Assembly (NCBI RefSeq): GCF_030931715.1
Contig: NZ_CP133261.1
Location: 2,458,643-2,522,642 of the forward strand
Length of the DNA: 64,000 bases
Direction: 5' to 3'
DNA from: Tissierella sp. MB52-C2
GTDB taxonomy: Bacteria; Bacillota; Clostridia; Tissierellales; Tissierellaceae
Below are positions 28,789-37,684 of the stretch, piece after piece. The position numbers and the translations under genes are program-made. Every line of letters starts with the position of its first letter. The stretch's first letter is position 1. The notes under the pieces were generated by a model. It was not told the DNA's origin. It did no database searches and saw only the letters and a program-made list of their open reading frames with translations.

Positions 28789-31008
28789 TCACCTGCTTTC
28801 CATTAAATCTAATGCCATTTTCACATTAGATAAGGCTTTTTCTTCTAATTCCCTATGTTGTTCTTTTAAATGGCCCTTTAATTGTGTTCTGTTATTCCAT
28901 ACATAATCTATTTTATCTACTAAATCATTATATTCTAGGGTTTCAATATTGCATATATAGTCCATCTTTAGAGAACGTAGAATCCCATCAACCTTTGGAT
29001 CATAGGATAGTCCCACCATTGGAATTTCTTGAGTAGCTGCATAAATCAAAGAATGGAGTCTCATGGCAACAATGATTTCTAGTTCCTTTATTATTCCCAT
29101 TATTTCCTCTACACCATATCTCTCCTTTATTACATAGGAGCCTTCTTTATTTACCATACTGTTTATCTCAAGACTTATATCTAAATCCTCAGGATAATGC
29201 ATTGGTATTAGAACTATATTTACATCATACTTATCTATCATATAACTTATGGCCTCCGCCATAATATTGACTAGATTTTCAGTATTTTTCCATTTTCTAA
29301 TGGAAATCCCTATAAACTTTTTATCTTTAGGTATATTTTCTTTCTCAAATATCTCCTCAATTTTAGATTTTGGAGCTGGCTCCAAAGTAAATACTGGGTC
29401 TGCTGTTACCATTATATTTTTATTCTTTACTCCTAAGTTTTTAATAAATTGTTCAGAATCTTTATCCCTAAGAGTAATTAAATTAACTCCATTTAATATT
29501 CTTCTAGTTAAAAATCTATTTAATTTCTTTTCAATAGGCCCTATTCCATTGGCATATACCATCACTGGCTTATTAAATAATCTTGCCAATTTTATTGTTG
29601 CTAAATAATATAGTAAAGATCTAGTACTGGTTATATCCTGCAATAAAGATCCACCACCTGAAATAAATAGCTTTGAACTCTTCATAGCCTTATATACTTG
29701 TTTAAATTCAAATCTATTAACTGCCTTTACATTATATGCATTTTCAGTCTTTATGGGACTTTTAGAAAGTACCTTTATATCTATTTCTTCATTATGATCT
29801 TTAATATCTTTAACTATGGCTTTTAATATTGCATCATCACCACTATTATCAAATCCATAGTACCCTGATATGAGAATTGAATTATTTGCTCCCTTATTAT
29901 CTAATATCTTCCCATAAATTTTTAGATGCTCCTTTGCCATAGCATCTGATGAATATTTTTCCCTTACTTTATTAAATAGTTTTTCACCCATAATCTTAAT
30001 TTTTTCTTTATCTTCAGCCAGAGTAATTATTCTATTGGCTAAGGCTTCTATATCTCCAACCTGGACTAAATATCCATTTTCTCCATCTTCTATTAACTTG
30101 CTTACTCCTCCCACATTAGTAGATATTATGGTTTTTTTGAGTCTAGCTCCCTCTAATATTGCATAGGGAAAGGATTCACTAACTGAAGTTAGAGTATTTA
30201 TATCTATGGCATTAAAAAAAGAATGTGGGTCTTTTATATATCCTAGAAAATACAAGTTTTTATCTATTTGTAGTTCTTTAGCCAATGACATTAATCTTTC
30301 TCTTTCATTTCCATCTCCTGCAATTAGAAAAATTATATCTTTTCTCTTCTTCAATACATTTGCAGCCGCCCTAATAAAAGTTTCATGATCTTTTACTAAA
30401 TCTAACCTTGCTGCAATACCTACTACTGTTTCTCCGTTATACTCGACGCCATATTTCTTGAAAAATTCTTCTTTAGATAAATATTCCATATCGGTGTCTA
30501 AATCTATACCATTATATGCAGTAAATATTCTATCTTCCTTAAAGCCTCTTTCAACTAACATATCCTTAAATGTATCGGAGATTGCAATAAAGTTTTTAAA
30601 TCTTTTAAGAGAGAATTTATTTAATCTAGTAAATATAATTTTCTTATAAAAATTATCCTTAAAATCCAATTCATAATCACTATGGATTGTTGTAATAAAT
30701 GGCTTATTTACCTTTAGCTTTAAAAACATACCAATAAAATTTGCCCTTGCACCATGACAATGGATAATATCATAATCTTGTTTTTCCACTTCTTCCGCCA
30801 GTCTATTAACTACTGACATATCGAATCTAGCCTTTTGCTTAAATACTTCTATGGGGATACCTGAATCTTTGGCATCATGATAGAATGTATCTTCAATAAA
30901 GCATACAATCTTAGCATCTATTAATTTATTTATGGCTTTCATTAAAGAGATTATGTGAGTCTTAGCCCCACCTGTATCTCCTCCGCTTATTAGATGAAGT
31001 ACTTTCAT
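28789..31008 (-). CDS. Fusion: GT4 glycosyltransferase and CsaB-like polysaccharide pyruvyl transferase
   Basis: The 739-residue protein joins two enzymes. Residues of about 1-370 are a GT4 glycosyltransferase (ISGGDTGGAKTHIISL, AYNGIDLD, SVSESFPYAILEGARLKKT). Residues of about 375-739 are a CsaB-type pyruvyl transferase (ISGYYGFDNSGDDAIL, FISGGGSLLQD, ANGIGPI, AMRLHSLIYA, with the HSL-containing active-site region). CsaB puts ketal pyruvate on ManNAc of the secondary wall polymer, which SLH domains then bind. The fusion implies that sugar addition and pyruvylation are linked. The gene follows the PIG-L gene with one base between, and precedes tagA. Confidence 0.92.
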   Translation of the reverse strand: MKVLHLISGGDTGGAKTHIISLMKAINKLIDAKIVCFIEDTFYHDAKDSGIPIEVFKQKARFDMSVVNRLAEEVEKQDYDIIHCHGARANFIGMFLKLKVNKPFITTIHSDYELDFKDNFYKKIIFTRLNKFSLKRFKNFIAISDTFKDMLVERGFKEDRIFTAYNGIDLDTDMEYLSKEEFFKKYGVEYNGETVVGIAARLDLVKDHETFIRAAANVLKKRKDIIFLIAGDGNERERLMSLAKELQIDKNLYFLGYIKDPHSFFNAIDINTLTSVSESFPYAILEGARLKKTIISTNVGGVSKLIEDGENGYLVQVGDIEALANRIITLAEDKEKIKIMGEKLFNKVREKYSSDAMAKEHLKIYGKILDNKGANNSILISGYYGFDNSGDDAILKAIVKDIKDHNEEIDIKVLSKSPIKTENAYNVKAVNRFEFKQVYKAMKSSKLFISGGGSLLQDITSTRSLLYYLATIKLARLFNKPVMVYANGIGPIEKKLNRFLTRRILNGVNLITLRDKDSEQFIKNLGVKNKNIMVTADPVFTLEPAPKSKIEEIFEKENIPKDKKFIGISIRKWKNTENLVNIMAEAISYMIDKYDVNIVLIPMHYPEDLDISLEINSMVNKEGSYVIKERYGVEEIMGIIKELEIIVAMRLHSLIYAATQEIPMVGLSYDPKVDGILRSLKMDYICNIETLEYNDLVDKIDYVWNNRTQLKGHLKEQHRELEEKALSNVKMALDLMESR

Positions 31009-31009
31009 T

Positions 31010-31957
31010 TTAATATGCTCCGTAGGAGCTACCTCCTAACTGTTTGTTTTCTATTATTTTTTTCACTGATTTACTATAAATTTTCTTTTCTTTTCTTGAT
31101 TTTATAAATGCATAAATCAAAGTAAATTCACTACTTATTTGCTTAAATATCTGTGGATTAAATTTTTCTTTTTCTAGTTTATCTATTATTACATTTAATA
31201 TGGTGTAATCTATACCTACAAAGTTCTCAACAGCATAACCTTTTCCATACATTAATGCTTTCCTTCTATCTAATAAGTTAAAAACGCTAAATCCCATTGC
31301 CCACTGAGATTGAAATATATTAAATCTATCAAGTTTTTCCATATAAGCGTTTTTATCTAAGAAGCTGACTTTGTTAATGATTTTAGGGTGAATTAAACTA
31401 TTTACTCCATATAGATATATATTTTCAAATTCTTTGTTCCATATTGATAAAGCCTTTTCTAAGGACTTTGTAGTTTCTACATGATCTATATTTCCATCAA
31501 TTAGAAAAGGACTAAAGATAATATCTGGCTTCTCTTTATCTAAAATTTCTATGATTTCTCCAATCAGCTTTTTGTCCTTAGAATCCAGTGTACCATCTAC
31601 CTTTTCTAGAAAGTATACACTATGAAATCCATAGCTTTCTTTAATCTTATATCCTTCTTCCATTCTTTCTTTTGCTGTCTCTTCCTTGGATTTATGGCTA
31701 GTACTGCCACTTCCATCGGTTAAATATACTAAAGACATTTTACTTCCTGAATTGTGATATTTAATAATGGTTCCACCTAAGCCTATAGTTTCATCGTCCA
31801 CATGGGGGGATAGTACTAAAATTTTTTCATTTCCCTTAGGGGCTATTTCCTCATATTTTTCATTGATCTTTCTTGTTTTGAAATAAAACCATAGATATAT
31901 ACGGTTTATGAAAATAATAGGATATTTAAGTGTCATTTTAATTAATCTTCTTATCAT
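31010..31957 (-). CDS. PIG-L family deacetylase
   Basis: The 315-residue protein has the PIG-L zinc site: SPHVDDETIGLGG (His, Asp-Asp) and a downstream DHVETTKSL with the third ligand. An N-terminal hydrophobic helix (about 9-25) suggests membrane association. PIG-L enzymes remove acetyl groups from GlcNAc on lipid or glycan carriers. I placed the start at 31957 because AGGAAGTG precedes it; a longer frame runs to 32005 into the GNAT gene. In this operon it likely trims an amino sugar of the wall polymer; this is inferred. Confidence 0.88.
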   Translation of the reverse strand: MIRRLIKMTLKYPIIFINRIYLWFYFKTRKINEKYEEIAPKGNEKILVLSPHVDDETIGLGGTIIKYHNSGSKMSLVYLTDGSGSTSHKSKEETAKERMEEGYKIKESYGFHSVYFLEKVDGTLDSKDKKLIGEIIEILDKEKPDIIFSPFLIDGNIDHVETTKSLEKALSIWNKEFENIYLYGVNSLIHPKIINKVSFLDKNAYMEKLDRFNIFQSQWAMGFSVFNLLDRRKALMYGKGYAVENFVGIDYTILNVIIDKLEKEKFNPQIFKQISSEFTLIYAFIKSRKEKKIYSKSVKKIIENKQLGGSSYGAY

Positions 31958-31968
31958 ATAATCACTTC

Positions 31969-33036
31969 CTAATAAAAATCTGATTCTATAGGCATTATAT
32001 ACCAATTTCTTTCATCTGCAATTGTTTCCTCTAGCTCTTTATTTTCAACAAGGTTTTTCACAACAAAAGGTATAGTACTTCTCGTCTTGGCAAATCCTAA
32101 CCTCGCTAGTAACCCTCTATATTGCATAGATTCAGATGCCCATGTTACTACTAAATCTGTATTTTGACTTTTGAAATATTCCTTTACTTTAAAATATAAG
32201 GCAGCTATTACATCTTCATTGATTCCCATTATGTCTACCATACTGCCAAGTCTTATATTAGGATTATTTCTTATGTTTCTTTTCTCAGTTTTAGTAATTA
32301 TATAACCTACTAATTCATTATCTAAATAAGCACCAAAAGTTTTGTAATCTATATCTGGATGATTCTTTATTCTCCAATTTAAAAACTTACTATCTCTTTT
32401 AGTCATTATGGGGCTATCTGCTTTAACCTTATCCCATAGTTCATCAAATTCTTCATCAAATTCTTCTATTTCTTTAAATATATACTTTTCTTTTATCTTT
32501 ATTTTTTGTTCCTTGTATATAAATTTAATTAAACCATGTAAAGGTATGGATAATATTTTGGCTAGAAATTTTATCTTTACAACATTTAATAAAATATTAT
32601 CTAACCTATAATAATTTGTGAAAAGAGGTATCTCCGTTACAAGAGAACCACCAATTCCACCTAGTAATCCTCTTAGAGCCATTTGGGAAGGAAATCCAAA
32701 TCTAAATTGGATATTATTTTCCACACCTATTTCATAGGATTTATTAGCTAATTCTCCATGTATGCCTTTACCTCTAAAGTCTTCACTTATCATGGTGTCT
32801 ATTGATTGTCCTGCTAATACTTCTTCTCCCTTAACTACCATTGTAGTAGGTAAAAGAGTACATTGTCCTACTATTTTTGAATCATCCTCCGCCACTACTA
32901 TTACAGATTTCCCAGCAGAATTCTCCATAAACTGCCAGTTCCAATGTTCTTCCTTTCTATTGGAATTAAAGACTTTATTAAATAATTGGATTATTTCCTT
33001 TTCGTCGCCATTCTTATATTCCCTTATATCAACCAT
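31969..33036 (-). CDS. GNAT family N-acetyltransferase
   Basis: The 355-residue protein has an N-terminal GNAT domain (residues about 1-130; VVAEDDSKIVGQCTLLP and the acetyl-CoA loop ISEDFRGKGIHGEL) and a second less conserved domain that may be a degenerate GNAT fold (VGYIITKTE, WASESMQYRGLLARLGF). Tandem-GNAT proteins of this size are found beside surface-polymer genes. Its neighbours (PIG-L deacetylase downstream, 12 bases away) suggest opposing deacetylation and acetylation of an amino sugar, which is a guess from context. An AGGAAGTGG site supports the ATG. Confidence 0.82.
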   Translation of the reverse strand: MVDIREYKNGDEKEIIQLFNKVFNSNRKEEHWNWQFMENSAGKSVIVVAEDDSKIVGQCTLLPTTMVVKGEEVLAGQSIDTMISEDFRGKGIHGELANKSYEIGVENNIQFRFGFPSQMALRGLLGGIGGSLVTEIPLFTNYYRLDNILLNVVKIKFLAKILSIPLHGLIKFIYKEQKIKIKEKYIFKEIEEFDEEFDELWDKVKADSPIMTKRDSKFLNWRIKNHPDIDYKTFGAYLDNELVGYIITKTEKRNIRNNPNIRLGSMVDIMGINEDVIAALYFKVKEYFKSQNTDLVVTWASESMQYRGLLARLGFAKTRSTIPFVVKNLVENKELEETIADERNWYIMPIESDFY

Positions 33037-33047
33037 AAATCCACTTC

Positions 33048-33515
33048 CTATCTAATTTCATAATTTCCCTTCACTAGGAAAAAACTATTTCTTATAGCTT
33101 TAGCACCTCTGCCATCATCTCTAGGCACTATTATCAAATGATTTGGTTTAATATCTTCTTCCATTTTTAAATCCTTGCCGAAAGTTATATCAGTAAGCCC
33201 ATTTTCTATACCATTACTTATTATGGCAATTGCCCTGGCTTCTCCAGATCTTAAAATTATTTCTGTACCCTCTTTACATATTAAGGATTGCCCTTTTGCT
33301 ACCTCCACTGCTTTCCAAGAATTTGCAGCTGTATTTTCATTATTATTTCCTATTTTTTCATCTACATAATATTTTAGTTGCTCTATTTTCTTTTCTACAT
33401 AGCTAAGACTAACTAATGGATCATTTTCAGACCCCGGCTCTGAAAATACTACTGTAGCCCCTAAAAGAATAATCACTGAACCGACTCCAATGCATAATCT
33501 TTTAAATCTACTCAT
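33048..33515 (-). CDS. Secreted or membrane-anchored hypothetical protein
   Basis: I do not recognise a named family with certainty. The 155-residue product has an N-terminal signal or anchor (residues about 7-26), a short helical segment (VEKKIEQLKYYVDEKIG, about 40-58) that looks coiled, and a C-terminal beta-rich domain with GQSLICKEGTEIILRSGEA and HLIIVPRDDGRG. It is the first gene of the leftward glycan operon (GGAGGTACG before the ATG) and precedes GNAT, PIG-L, GT4-CsaB and TagA. Its position suggests an extracellular accessory of the envelope pathway. Confidence 0.7.
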   Translation of the reverse strand: MSRFKRLCIGVGSVIILLGATVVFSEPGSENDPLVSLSYVEKKIEQLKYYVDEKIGNNNENTAANSWKAVEVAKGQSLICKEGTEIILRSGEARAIAIISNGIENGLTDITFGKDLKMEEDIKPNHLIIVPRDDGRGAKAIRNSFFLVKGNYEIR

Positions 33516-33591
33516 CTTACGTACCTCCTTTTATTAGTAAATAACTTTTCAGTATTCACCATTCACTGTTTCCTATTATACTACAAAAACA

Positions 33592-33626
33592 ATAAAAAAA
33601 TAAGCATTTTCAATGCTTATTTTAAA
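33592..33626 (-). terminator. Terminator after the MazF-like gene
   Basis: AAAATAAGCATT pairs with AATGCTTATTTT (33597-33608 with 33612-33623) around three bases, and seven T residues follow on the reverse strand. Confidence 0.88.
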
Positions 33627-33638
33627 TATGTATGTATT

Positions 33639-33989
33639 TTATAGTTCTACTAACCCTAAGCTTATTTTTAGGCACTGATCCACATTGATCATCATTTCTT
33701 CATTAAATCTCCCTATTCTTTCTCGTAACCGTTTCTTATCTATGGTTCTTATTTGCTCCAGAAGGACTACAGAGTCCTTCGGTAATCCATATTCTGGAGC
33801 ATTAATTTCTACATGTGTTGGCAACTTTGCCTTGTTTATCTGTGATGTAATAGCAGCAATAATAATTGTAGGACTATATTTGTTTCCAATATCATTTTGA
33901 ATAACAAGTACTGGTCTTACTCCCCCCTGTTCAGACCCAATAACAGGGCTTAAATCTGCATAGTATATATCCCCTCTTTTAACTATCAT
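33639..33989 (-). CDS. MazF/PemK-type endoribonuclease toxin (NdoA/EndoA-like)
   Basis: The 116-residue protein has the complete PemK-family fold of the Firmicute EndoA type: [23 protein letters not shown] at the start (GDIYYADL and EQGGVRPV are the key strands), then LPTHVEI and [13 protein letters not shown]. EndoA cuts mRNA at a short U-rich site. Its ATG overlaps the stop of the antitoxin gene (ATGA), the usual arrangement. The toxin-antitoxin pair is near alr, the conserved position in many Bacilli and Clostridia, so it is a core-genome module and not an acquired one. Confidence 0.94.
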   Translation of the reverse strand: MIVKRGDIYYADLSPVIGSEQGGVRPVLVIQNDIGNKYSPTIIIAAITSQINKAKLPTHVEINAPEYGLPKDSVVLLEQIRTIDKKRLRERIGRFNEEMMINVDQCLKISLGLVEL

Positions 33990-34267
33990 AAAACCTCACG
34001 CCCCATCAATCTTGCTTCATATATTACTAAATCAAGGATATCTTGCTCTAGCCCTATTTCTGCAAGAGTTAAATTTATTTGACTCATTTCCCTATAACCT
34101 TCTTTCATCTTTTCGGCAACTTCCATTCTTTTTTTTTCGTTAATATATAATCTCATAGCTTCTATTACAAAATCAGACCTATTCTTGTACTCCACAGGTA
34201 CCATAACATCAACTTCCTCAAGGAGGCTATTAGGTAAGCTAATCATAATCCTTCTAGTCTCAGCCAT
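33986..34267 (-). CDS. Ribbon-helix-helix antitoxin (EndoAI/MazE-like)
   Basis: The 93-residue protein has an N-terminal ribbon-helix-helix domain ([18 protein letters not shown], then [14 protein letters not shown]), which binds DNA as a dimer, and an acidic-hydrophobic C-terminal tail that would wrap the toxin. Related antitoxins repress their own promoter. GGGGGTGG lies before the ATG at 34267. The promoter and a 270-base leader with tandem structured units stand upstream. Confidence 0.9.
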   Translation of the reverse strand: MAETRRIMISLPNSLLEEVDVMVPVEYKNRSDFVIEAMRLYINEKKRMEVAEKMKEGYREMSQINLTLAEIGLEQDILDLVIYEARLMGREVL

Positions 34268-34313
34268 ATAAGTCCACCCCCATAATACAGATTTTATAAT
34301 TACAATATAAATA

Positions 34314-34525
34314 TAACAAAAGCTTCTATTGAAGCGCTAATGTAACTTTTGTTGAAACTCATTGACGGAAAGTTCAAAGATTTTAAAAAGGAAAAAGTAG
34401 AACCTTCCTATTCGTTATAACAAAAGCTTCTATCAAAGCATTAAATATAGCTTTTGTCGAAACTCATTGACGGAAAGTTTATTATTTATAAAACATAAAA
34501 AAGTAAAACTTTCCTATTCGTTATA
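34314..34525 (-). ncRNA. Tandem structured units in the mazEF-like leader
   Basis: Two imperfect direct repeats of about 104 bp (34314-34417 and 34418-34523) lie in the transcribed leader. Read on the reverse strand, each has ACGAATA, a hairpin with a GGAA-type stem (GGAAAGUUU/AAACUUUCC in one, GGAAGGUUC/GAACUUUCC in the other), a conserved GTCAATGAGTTTC linker, and a second stem ACAAAAG/CTTTTGT whose 3' arm can also pair within a smaller hairpin (GCTTC-AATA-GAAGC). The stem change U-A to C-G keeps pairing, which supports RNA structure. I do not recognise a known riboswitch class. It could be a regulatory RNA of the toxin-antitoxin genes. Confidence 0.65.
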
Positions 34526-34548
34526 AAAATTTAAAATAGCCTAAGCTC

Positions 34549-34578
34549 ATTATATATTTATTATATTATATATGTCAA
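34549..34578 (-). promoter_or_regulatory. Strong sigma-A-type promoter of the mazEF-like leader
   Basis: On the reverse strand TTGACA (34573-34578) and TATAAT (34549-34554) are perfect consensus boxes 18 bases apart. The start should lie near 34540, which gives a leader of about 270 bases before the antitoxin ATG. It is downstream of alr, so the toxin-antitoxin pair has its own promoter. Confidence 0.85.
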
Positions 34579-34606
34579 CCTAATCATTACTTACTCATCT
34601 GAAACT

Positions 34607-35779
34607 TTATTCCAGTAAATAATCCTTTATTTTAATAATATTTCCATCTGATATATATATTCTAGGAACTCTTCTACTAACCATACAGACAATCTCATAA
34701 TTTATTGTGCCAATTTTTGACGCTAGCTCATCAACATGAGGGTGTCCATCCTCATATCCAAATATAACTACCTCATCCCCTAGCTCTATATTTTCTATAT
34801 GGGTTACATCTGCCATACATTGATCCATACATATCTTACCTACTATTTTTGCCCTTTTTCCCTTTATATAAACCTCTGCCTTATCAGTTAATAATCTAGT
34901 AAATCCATCTGCATATCCAATAGGTATAGTTGCAATTTTTGATTCTTTTTCTGTAATAAATATATGACCATAGCTTATGCCAGTTCCTTTAGGTACAGTC
35001 TTCAAATGAGATATCTTAGCCTTTAAGGCCATAACTGGCTTCAACTTTATCTCTTTCTTATTTACTTCATTTGAAGGATAAAGACCATATATCATTATTC
35101 CAGCTCTTACCATATTTAAATTATAATCTCTTAAATCGATAATTCCTGCACTATTGGATATATGTTTTATTTCTATATTTAGTCCTCTATTTTCTAATTT
35201 ATCTATAAACCCCATATATTTTTGAAATTGATCCTTTGCATGGGACTTATCTAATTCATCAGCCTTTGCAAAATGAGTAAATATGCCTTCAATATATATA
35301 TTGGGAAGTTTTGATATTTTTAGTATATCTTCTATTGTTTCTTCATTAGCTACAAATCCTATTCTACTCATCCCAGTATCAATCTTAATGTGAATAATAG
35401 CTCTCTTTCCTAATTCTACTGCTTTATTAGATAGTTTCTCAGCATCTTCATAATTATATATGGTTGATATTAAATCATATTTTAATACATCTTCATGTTG
35501 ATTAGGTGGTATATAACCTAATATTAAAATAGTATCTTCTATATTCGCTTTTCGTAATTCTATGGCTTCTCCTAAAATAGCAACAGCCAGCCTATCAACA
35601 CCATTATCCAATAATGTTCTTGCCATATCTATAGACCCGTGTCCATAAGCATTTGCTTTTACTACAGCAGTGACTAATGCATCTTCCTTTATGTGTTTTC
35701 GCACTTCCATGATATTATGGGCTAAATTATCTAGATTAATCTCTGCCCACACTGGTCTTACTTCATCTAAGGTATACAT
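34607..35779 (-). CDS. alr: Alanine racemase
   Basis: Alanine racemase makes D-alanine for peptidoglycan, using pyridoxal phosphate. The 390-residue protein has the cofactor lysine at about residue 41 in VVKANAYGHG, the ISNSAGI and RAGIMIYGLYPS motifs of the TIM barrel, and the C-terminal beta domain with KICMDQCMADVTH and ISYGH (catalytic Tyr). A GGGGG ribosome site supports the ATG at 35779. It follows the acpS-nnrD fusion and a lipoprotein gene in the same direction, an order common in Clostridia, with the toxin-antitoxin pair downstream. Confidence 0.96.
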   Translation of the reverse strand: MYTLDEVRPVWAEINLDNLAHNIMEVRKHIKEDALVTAVVKANAYGHGSIDMARTLLDNGVDRLAVAILGEAIELRKANIEDTILILGYIPPNQHEDVLKYDLISTIYNYEDAEKLSNKAVELGKRAIIHIKIDTGMSRIGFVANEETIEDILKISKLPNIYIEGIFTHFAKADELDKSHAKDQFQKYMGFIDKLENRGLNIEIKHISNSAGIIDLRDYNLNMVRAGIMIYGLYPSNEVNKKEIKLKPVMALKAKISHLKTVPKGTGISYGHIFITEKESKIATIPIGYADGFTRLLTDKAEVYIKGKRAKIVGKICMDQCMADVTHIENIELGDEVVIFGYEDGHPHVDELASKIGTINYEIVCMVSRRVPRIYISDGNIIKIKDYLLE

Positions 35780-35806
35780 TTCATAGTCCCCCTTATATAA
35801 TACTCA

Positions 35807-36409
35807 TTAGTTTTTAATAAATTTAAAATCTTCATAAGTAATTTCCATCTGTAGCAAACCATTGTGATCTAATACATTTAATTTATAAGGAACAAAATCC
35901 TTCTTTCTTACCCAAATCTTAACTAAATCCCTATATCTATTTTTTTCATCTATATTGAGTTCAAAAACTATATGCTCCTTTCCATCTATTTCTTCTCCAG
36001 ATATATTTATTATATTTCCTAAGTTTTTTAAAAAATCTCCCACAAGTATTTGATTATTTAAAGATTTTATTGCTGTTAGTGATATGGATTGATTAATAGA
36101 TGGATGCTCTACAAAAATCTTACCATCAGTATTTAATATTACTATACCTTCGCTTTCCTCAGGGCTTAAAATCTCTAATCTATAGTCGTTAGATTTATTA
36201 TAGGTTTCTTCAATTGTATATTCTGATATAGCATCGCCGGAAATGATTTTTATATTAGTCCTACATTTATATCCAATATAGTCTTCATAGGTTTTTTCTA
36301 TCTTTGATAATAACTTTTTATCTTTATTGGATGCATCTTTACTATTGTTAAAATTGCATCCTGTAAGTAAGATCATAATAAGTAATATAAATACAAAAAA
36401 CCTTTTCAA
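35807..36409 (-). CDS. LolA-like lipoprotein
   Basis: The 200-residue protein has a lipoprotein signal with lipobox LLTGC (Cys18), and a beta-rich domain with the pattern EETYNKSNDYRLEIL, IVILNTDGKIFVEHP and WVRKKDFVPYKLNVLDHNG split over strands. These are features of the LolA/outer-membrane-lipoprotein-sorting fold found also in Gram-positives (germination or lipoprotein chaperone-like proteins). Start TTG at 36409. It lies between the AcpS-NnrD fusion and alr in one operon. Its exact role is unknown. Confidence 0.75.
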   Translation of the reverse strand: MKRFFVFILLIMILLTGCNFNNSKDASNKDKKLLSKIEKTYEDYIGYKCRTNIKIISGDAISEYTIEETYNKSNDYRLEILSPEESEGIVILNTDGKIFVEHPSINQSISLTAIKSLNNQILVGDFLKNLGNIINISGEEIDGKEHIVFELNIDEKNRYRDLVKIWVRKKDFVPYKLNVLDHNGLLQMEITYEDFKFIKN

Positions 36410-36423
36410 TATTACACCAACCT

Positions 36424-37683
36424 TTACCCTAAGATTTTTTTAATACTATAGGGAATACTTTCCAAAATATCTGTAGCCATGACTCCATATTCACCTTTCT
36501 CATAACTTGCTAAGTCTCCAGCTAACCCATGGCAAAATACACCTAATTTTGCTGCATCCTCTGGTTTTATTCCTTGCCCGATGAAAGAAGCTATAATTCC
36601 TGTAAGTATATCCCCAGATCCTGCTGTAGCCATTCCTGGGTTTCCAGTTTCATTGATATATATATCACCTGTAGGCAATGCAACAATTGTATTGAATCCT
36701 TTAAGAACTACTATTATATTATATTTGCTAGATATATATTTAGAATAATAAATTCTATTTTCTTGAACCTCCCTTGTACTTTTACTTAGTAGTCTGGCTA
36801 ATTCCTTAGGGTGAGGTGTAATAATAATTGGACTTATGTGATTATTGAGAATATTTAAGTCAAATGAGATGGAATTTATTCCGTCTGCATCAATCACTAT
36901 AGGATTAGGATAAGTCTTTAAGATTTTCTCGATTATATGCATTTTCTCCTTATCTACTCCAATTCCCGGTCCAATAGCTATTGCATCCATTTCTTCTATT
37001 TCATTTAAGATATCATCTAGTGAATCTTTAGATAAATATCCATTATTGTCTCTAACTGGTTTTATTATTGCCTCTGTCAATTTTATACTCATTATAGTTT
37101 CTATAGCTTGGGGTATAATTGTATATACAAGTCCAGACCCTGTCCTAAGGGCAGACTGTGATGCTAAGTAGGCAGCTCCTGTCATTCCTTTACTTCCTGC
37201 TATTATACCTACTTTTCCATAGGTTCCTTTATGACTTTCCTTTTTTCTTTTAGGCAATAATCTTTTAATGGAATCATCTATATTTATATTAGGATAATGT
37301 GAATATGCCACTACAAAGGCTATGGCATATTCTTCCTCATGGGAAATGGATAAACCCATATTATCTATTCCTAGTTCATCCATTCTTAACTTCCCATTTC
37401 CAACTAAATTTATATAGGGCTTACCTCTCTCATCATGTAATATTTCTATATCTTTCCATCCTACAGTAGATATGCCAGTGCCTAGGGCTTTACTTGCAGC
37501 TTCCTTAGCAGCAAATATACCACCTATTGTTGTAGCTTTATCTCCGCCTTTAGAAATATACTTTTTTTCATTTTCTGTAAATATTTTATTATAAAAGGAA
37601 TCTTTTTTCTCTATTAATATTTTATTTATTCTATTTATATTTACAATATCTGCACCTGTAAATAATTTGTCTCTATCTCTCAT
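36424..37683 (-). CDS. Fusion: holo-ACP synthase (AcpS) and ADP/ATP-dependent NAD(P)H-hydrate dehydratase (NnrD)
   Basis: The 419-residue protein joins two enzymes. Residues of about 1-130 are AcpS: the metal Asp12 in GADIVNINRI and Glu61 in FAAKEAASKALG. It transfers phosphopantetheine from CoA to acyl carrier protein. Residues of about 140-419 are the NnrD kinase-fold domain that repairs NAD(P)H hydrate: KVGIIAGSKGMTGAAYLAS, GPGIGVDK, HPKELARL, and catalytic Asp in GNPGMATAGSGDIL. The NnrE epimerase domain, which usually precedes NnrD, is absent here. I chose the ATG at 37683, one base after the stop of the preceding gene; a TTG at 37707 would add eight residues. Confidence 0.92.
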   Translation of the reverse strand: MRDRDKLFTGADIVNINRINKILIEKKDSFYNKIFTENEKKYISKGGDKATTIGGIFAAKEAASKALGTGISTVGWKDIEILHDERGKPYINLVGNGKLRMDELGIDNMGLSISHEEEYAIAFVVAYSHYPNINIDDSIKRLLPKRKKESHKGTYGKVGIIAGSKGMTGAAYLASQSALRTGSGLVYTIIPQAIETIMSIKLTEAIIKPVRDNNGYLSKDSLDDILNEIEEMDAIAIGPGIGVDKEKMHIIEKILKTYPNPIVIDADGINSISFDLNILNNHISPIIITPHPKELARLLSKSTREVQENRIYYSKYISSKYNIIVVLKGFNTIVALPTGDIYINETGNPGMATAGSGDILTGIIASFIGQGIKPEDAAKLGVFCHGLAGDLASYEKGEYGVMATDILESIPYSIKKILG

Positions 37684-37684
37684 A

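Noticed and set aside
34314-34525. Possible CRISPR array in the tandem repeats
   Set aside because: Only two units of about 104 bp exist, with hairpins in every unit and no spacer-like variable segments, and no cas genes are nearby.
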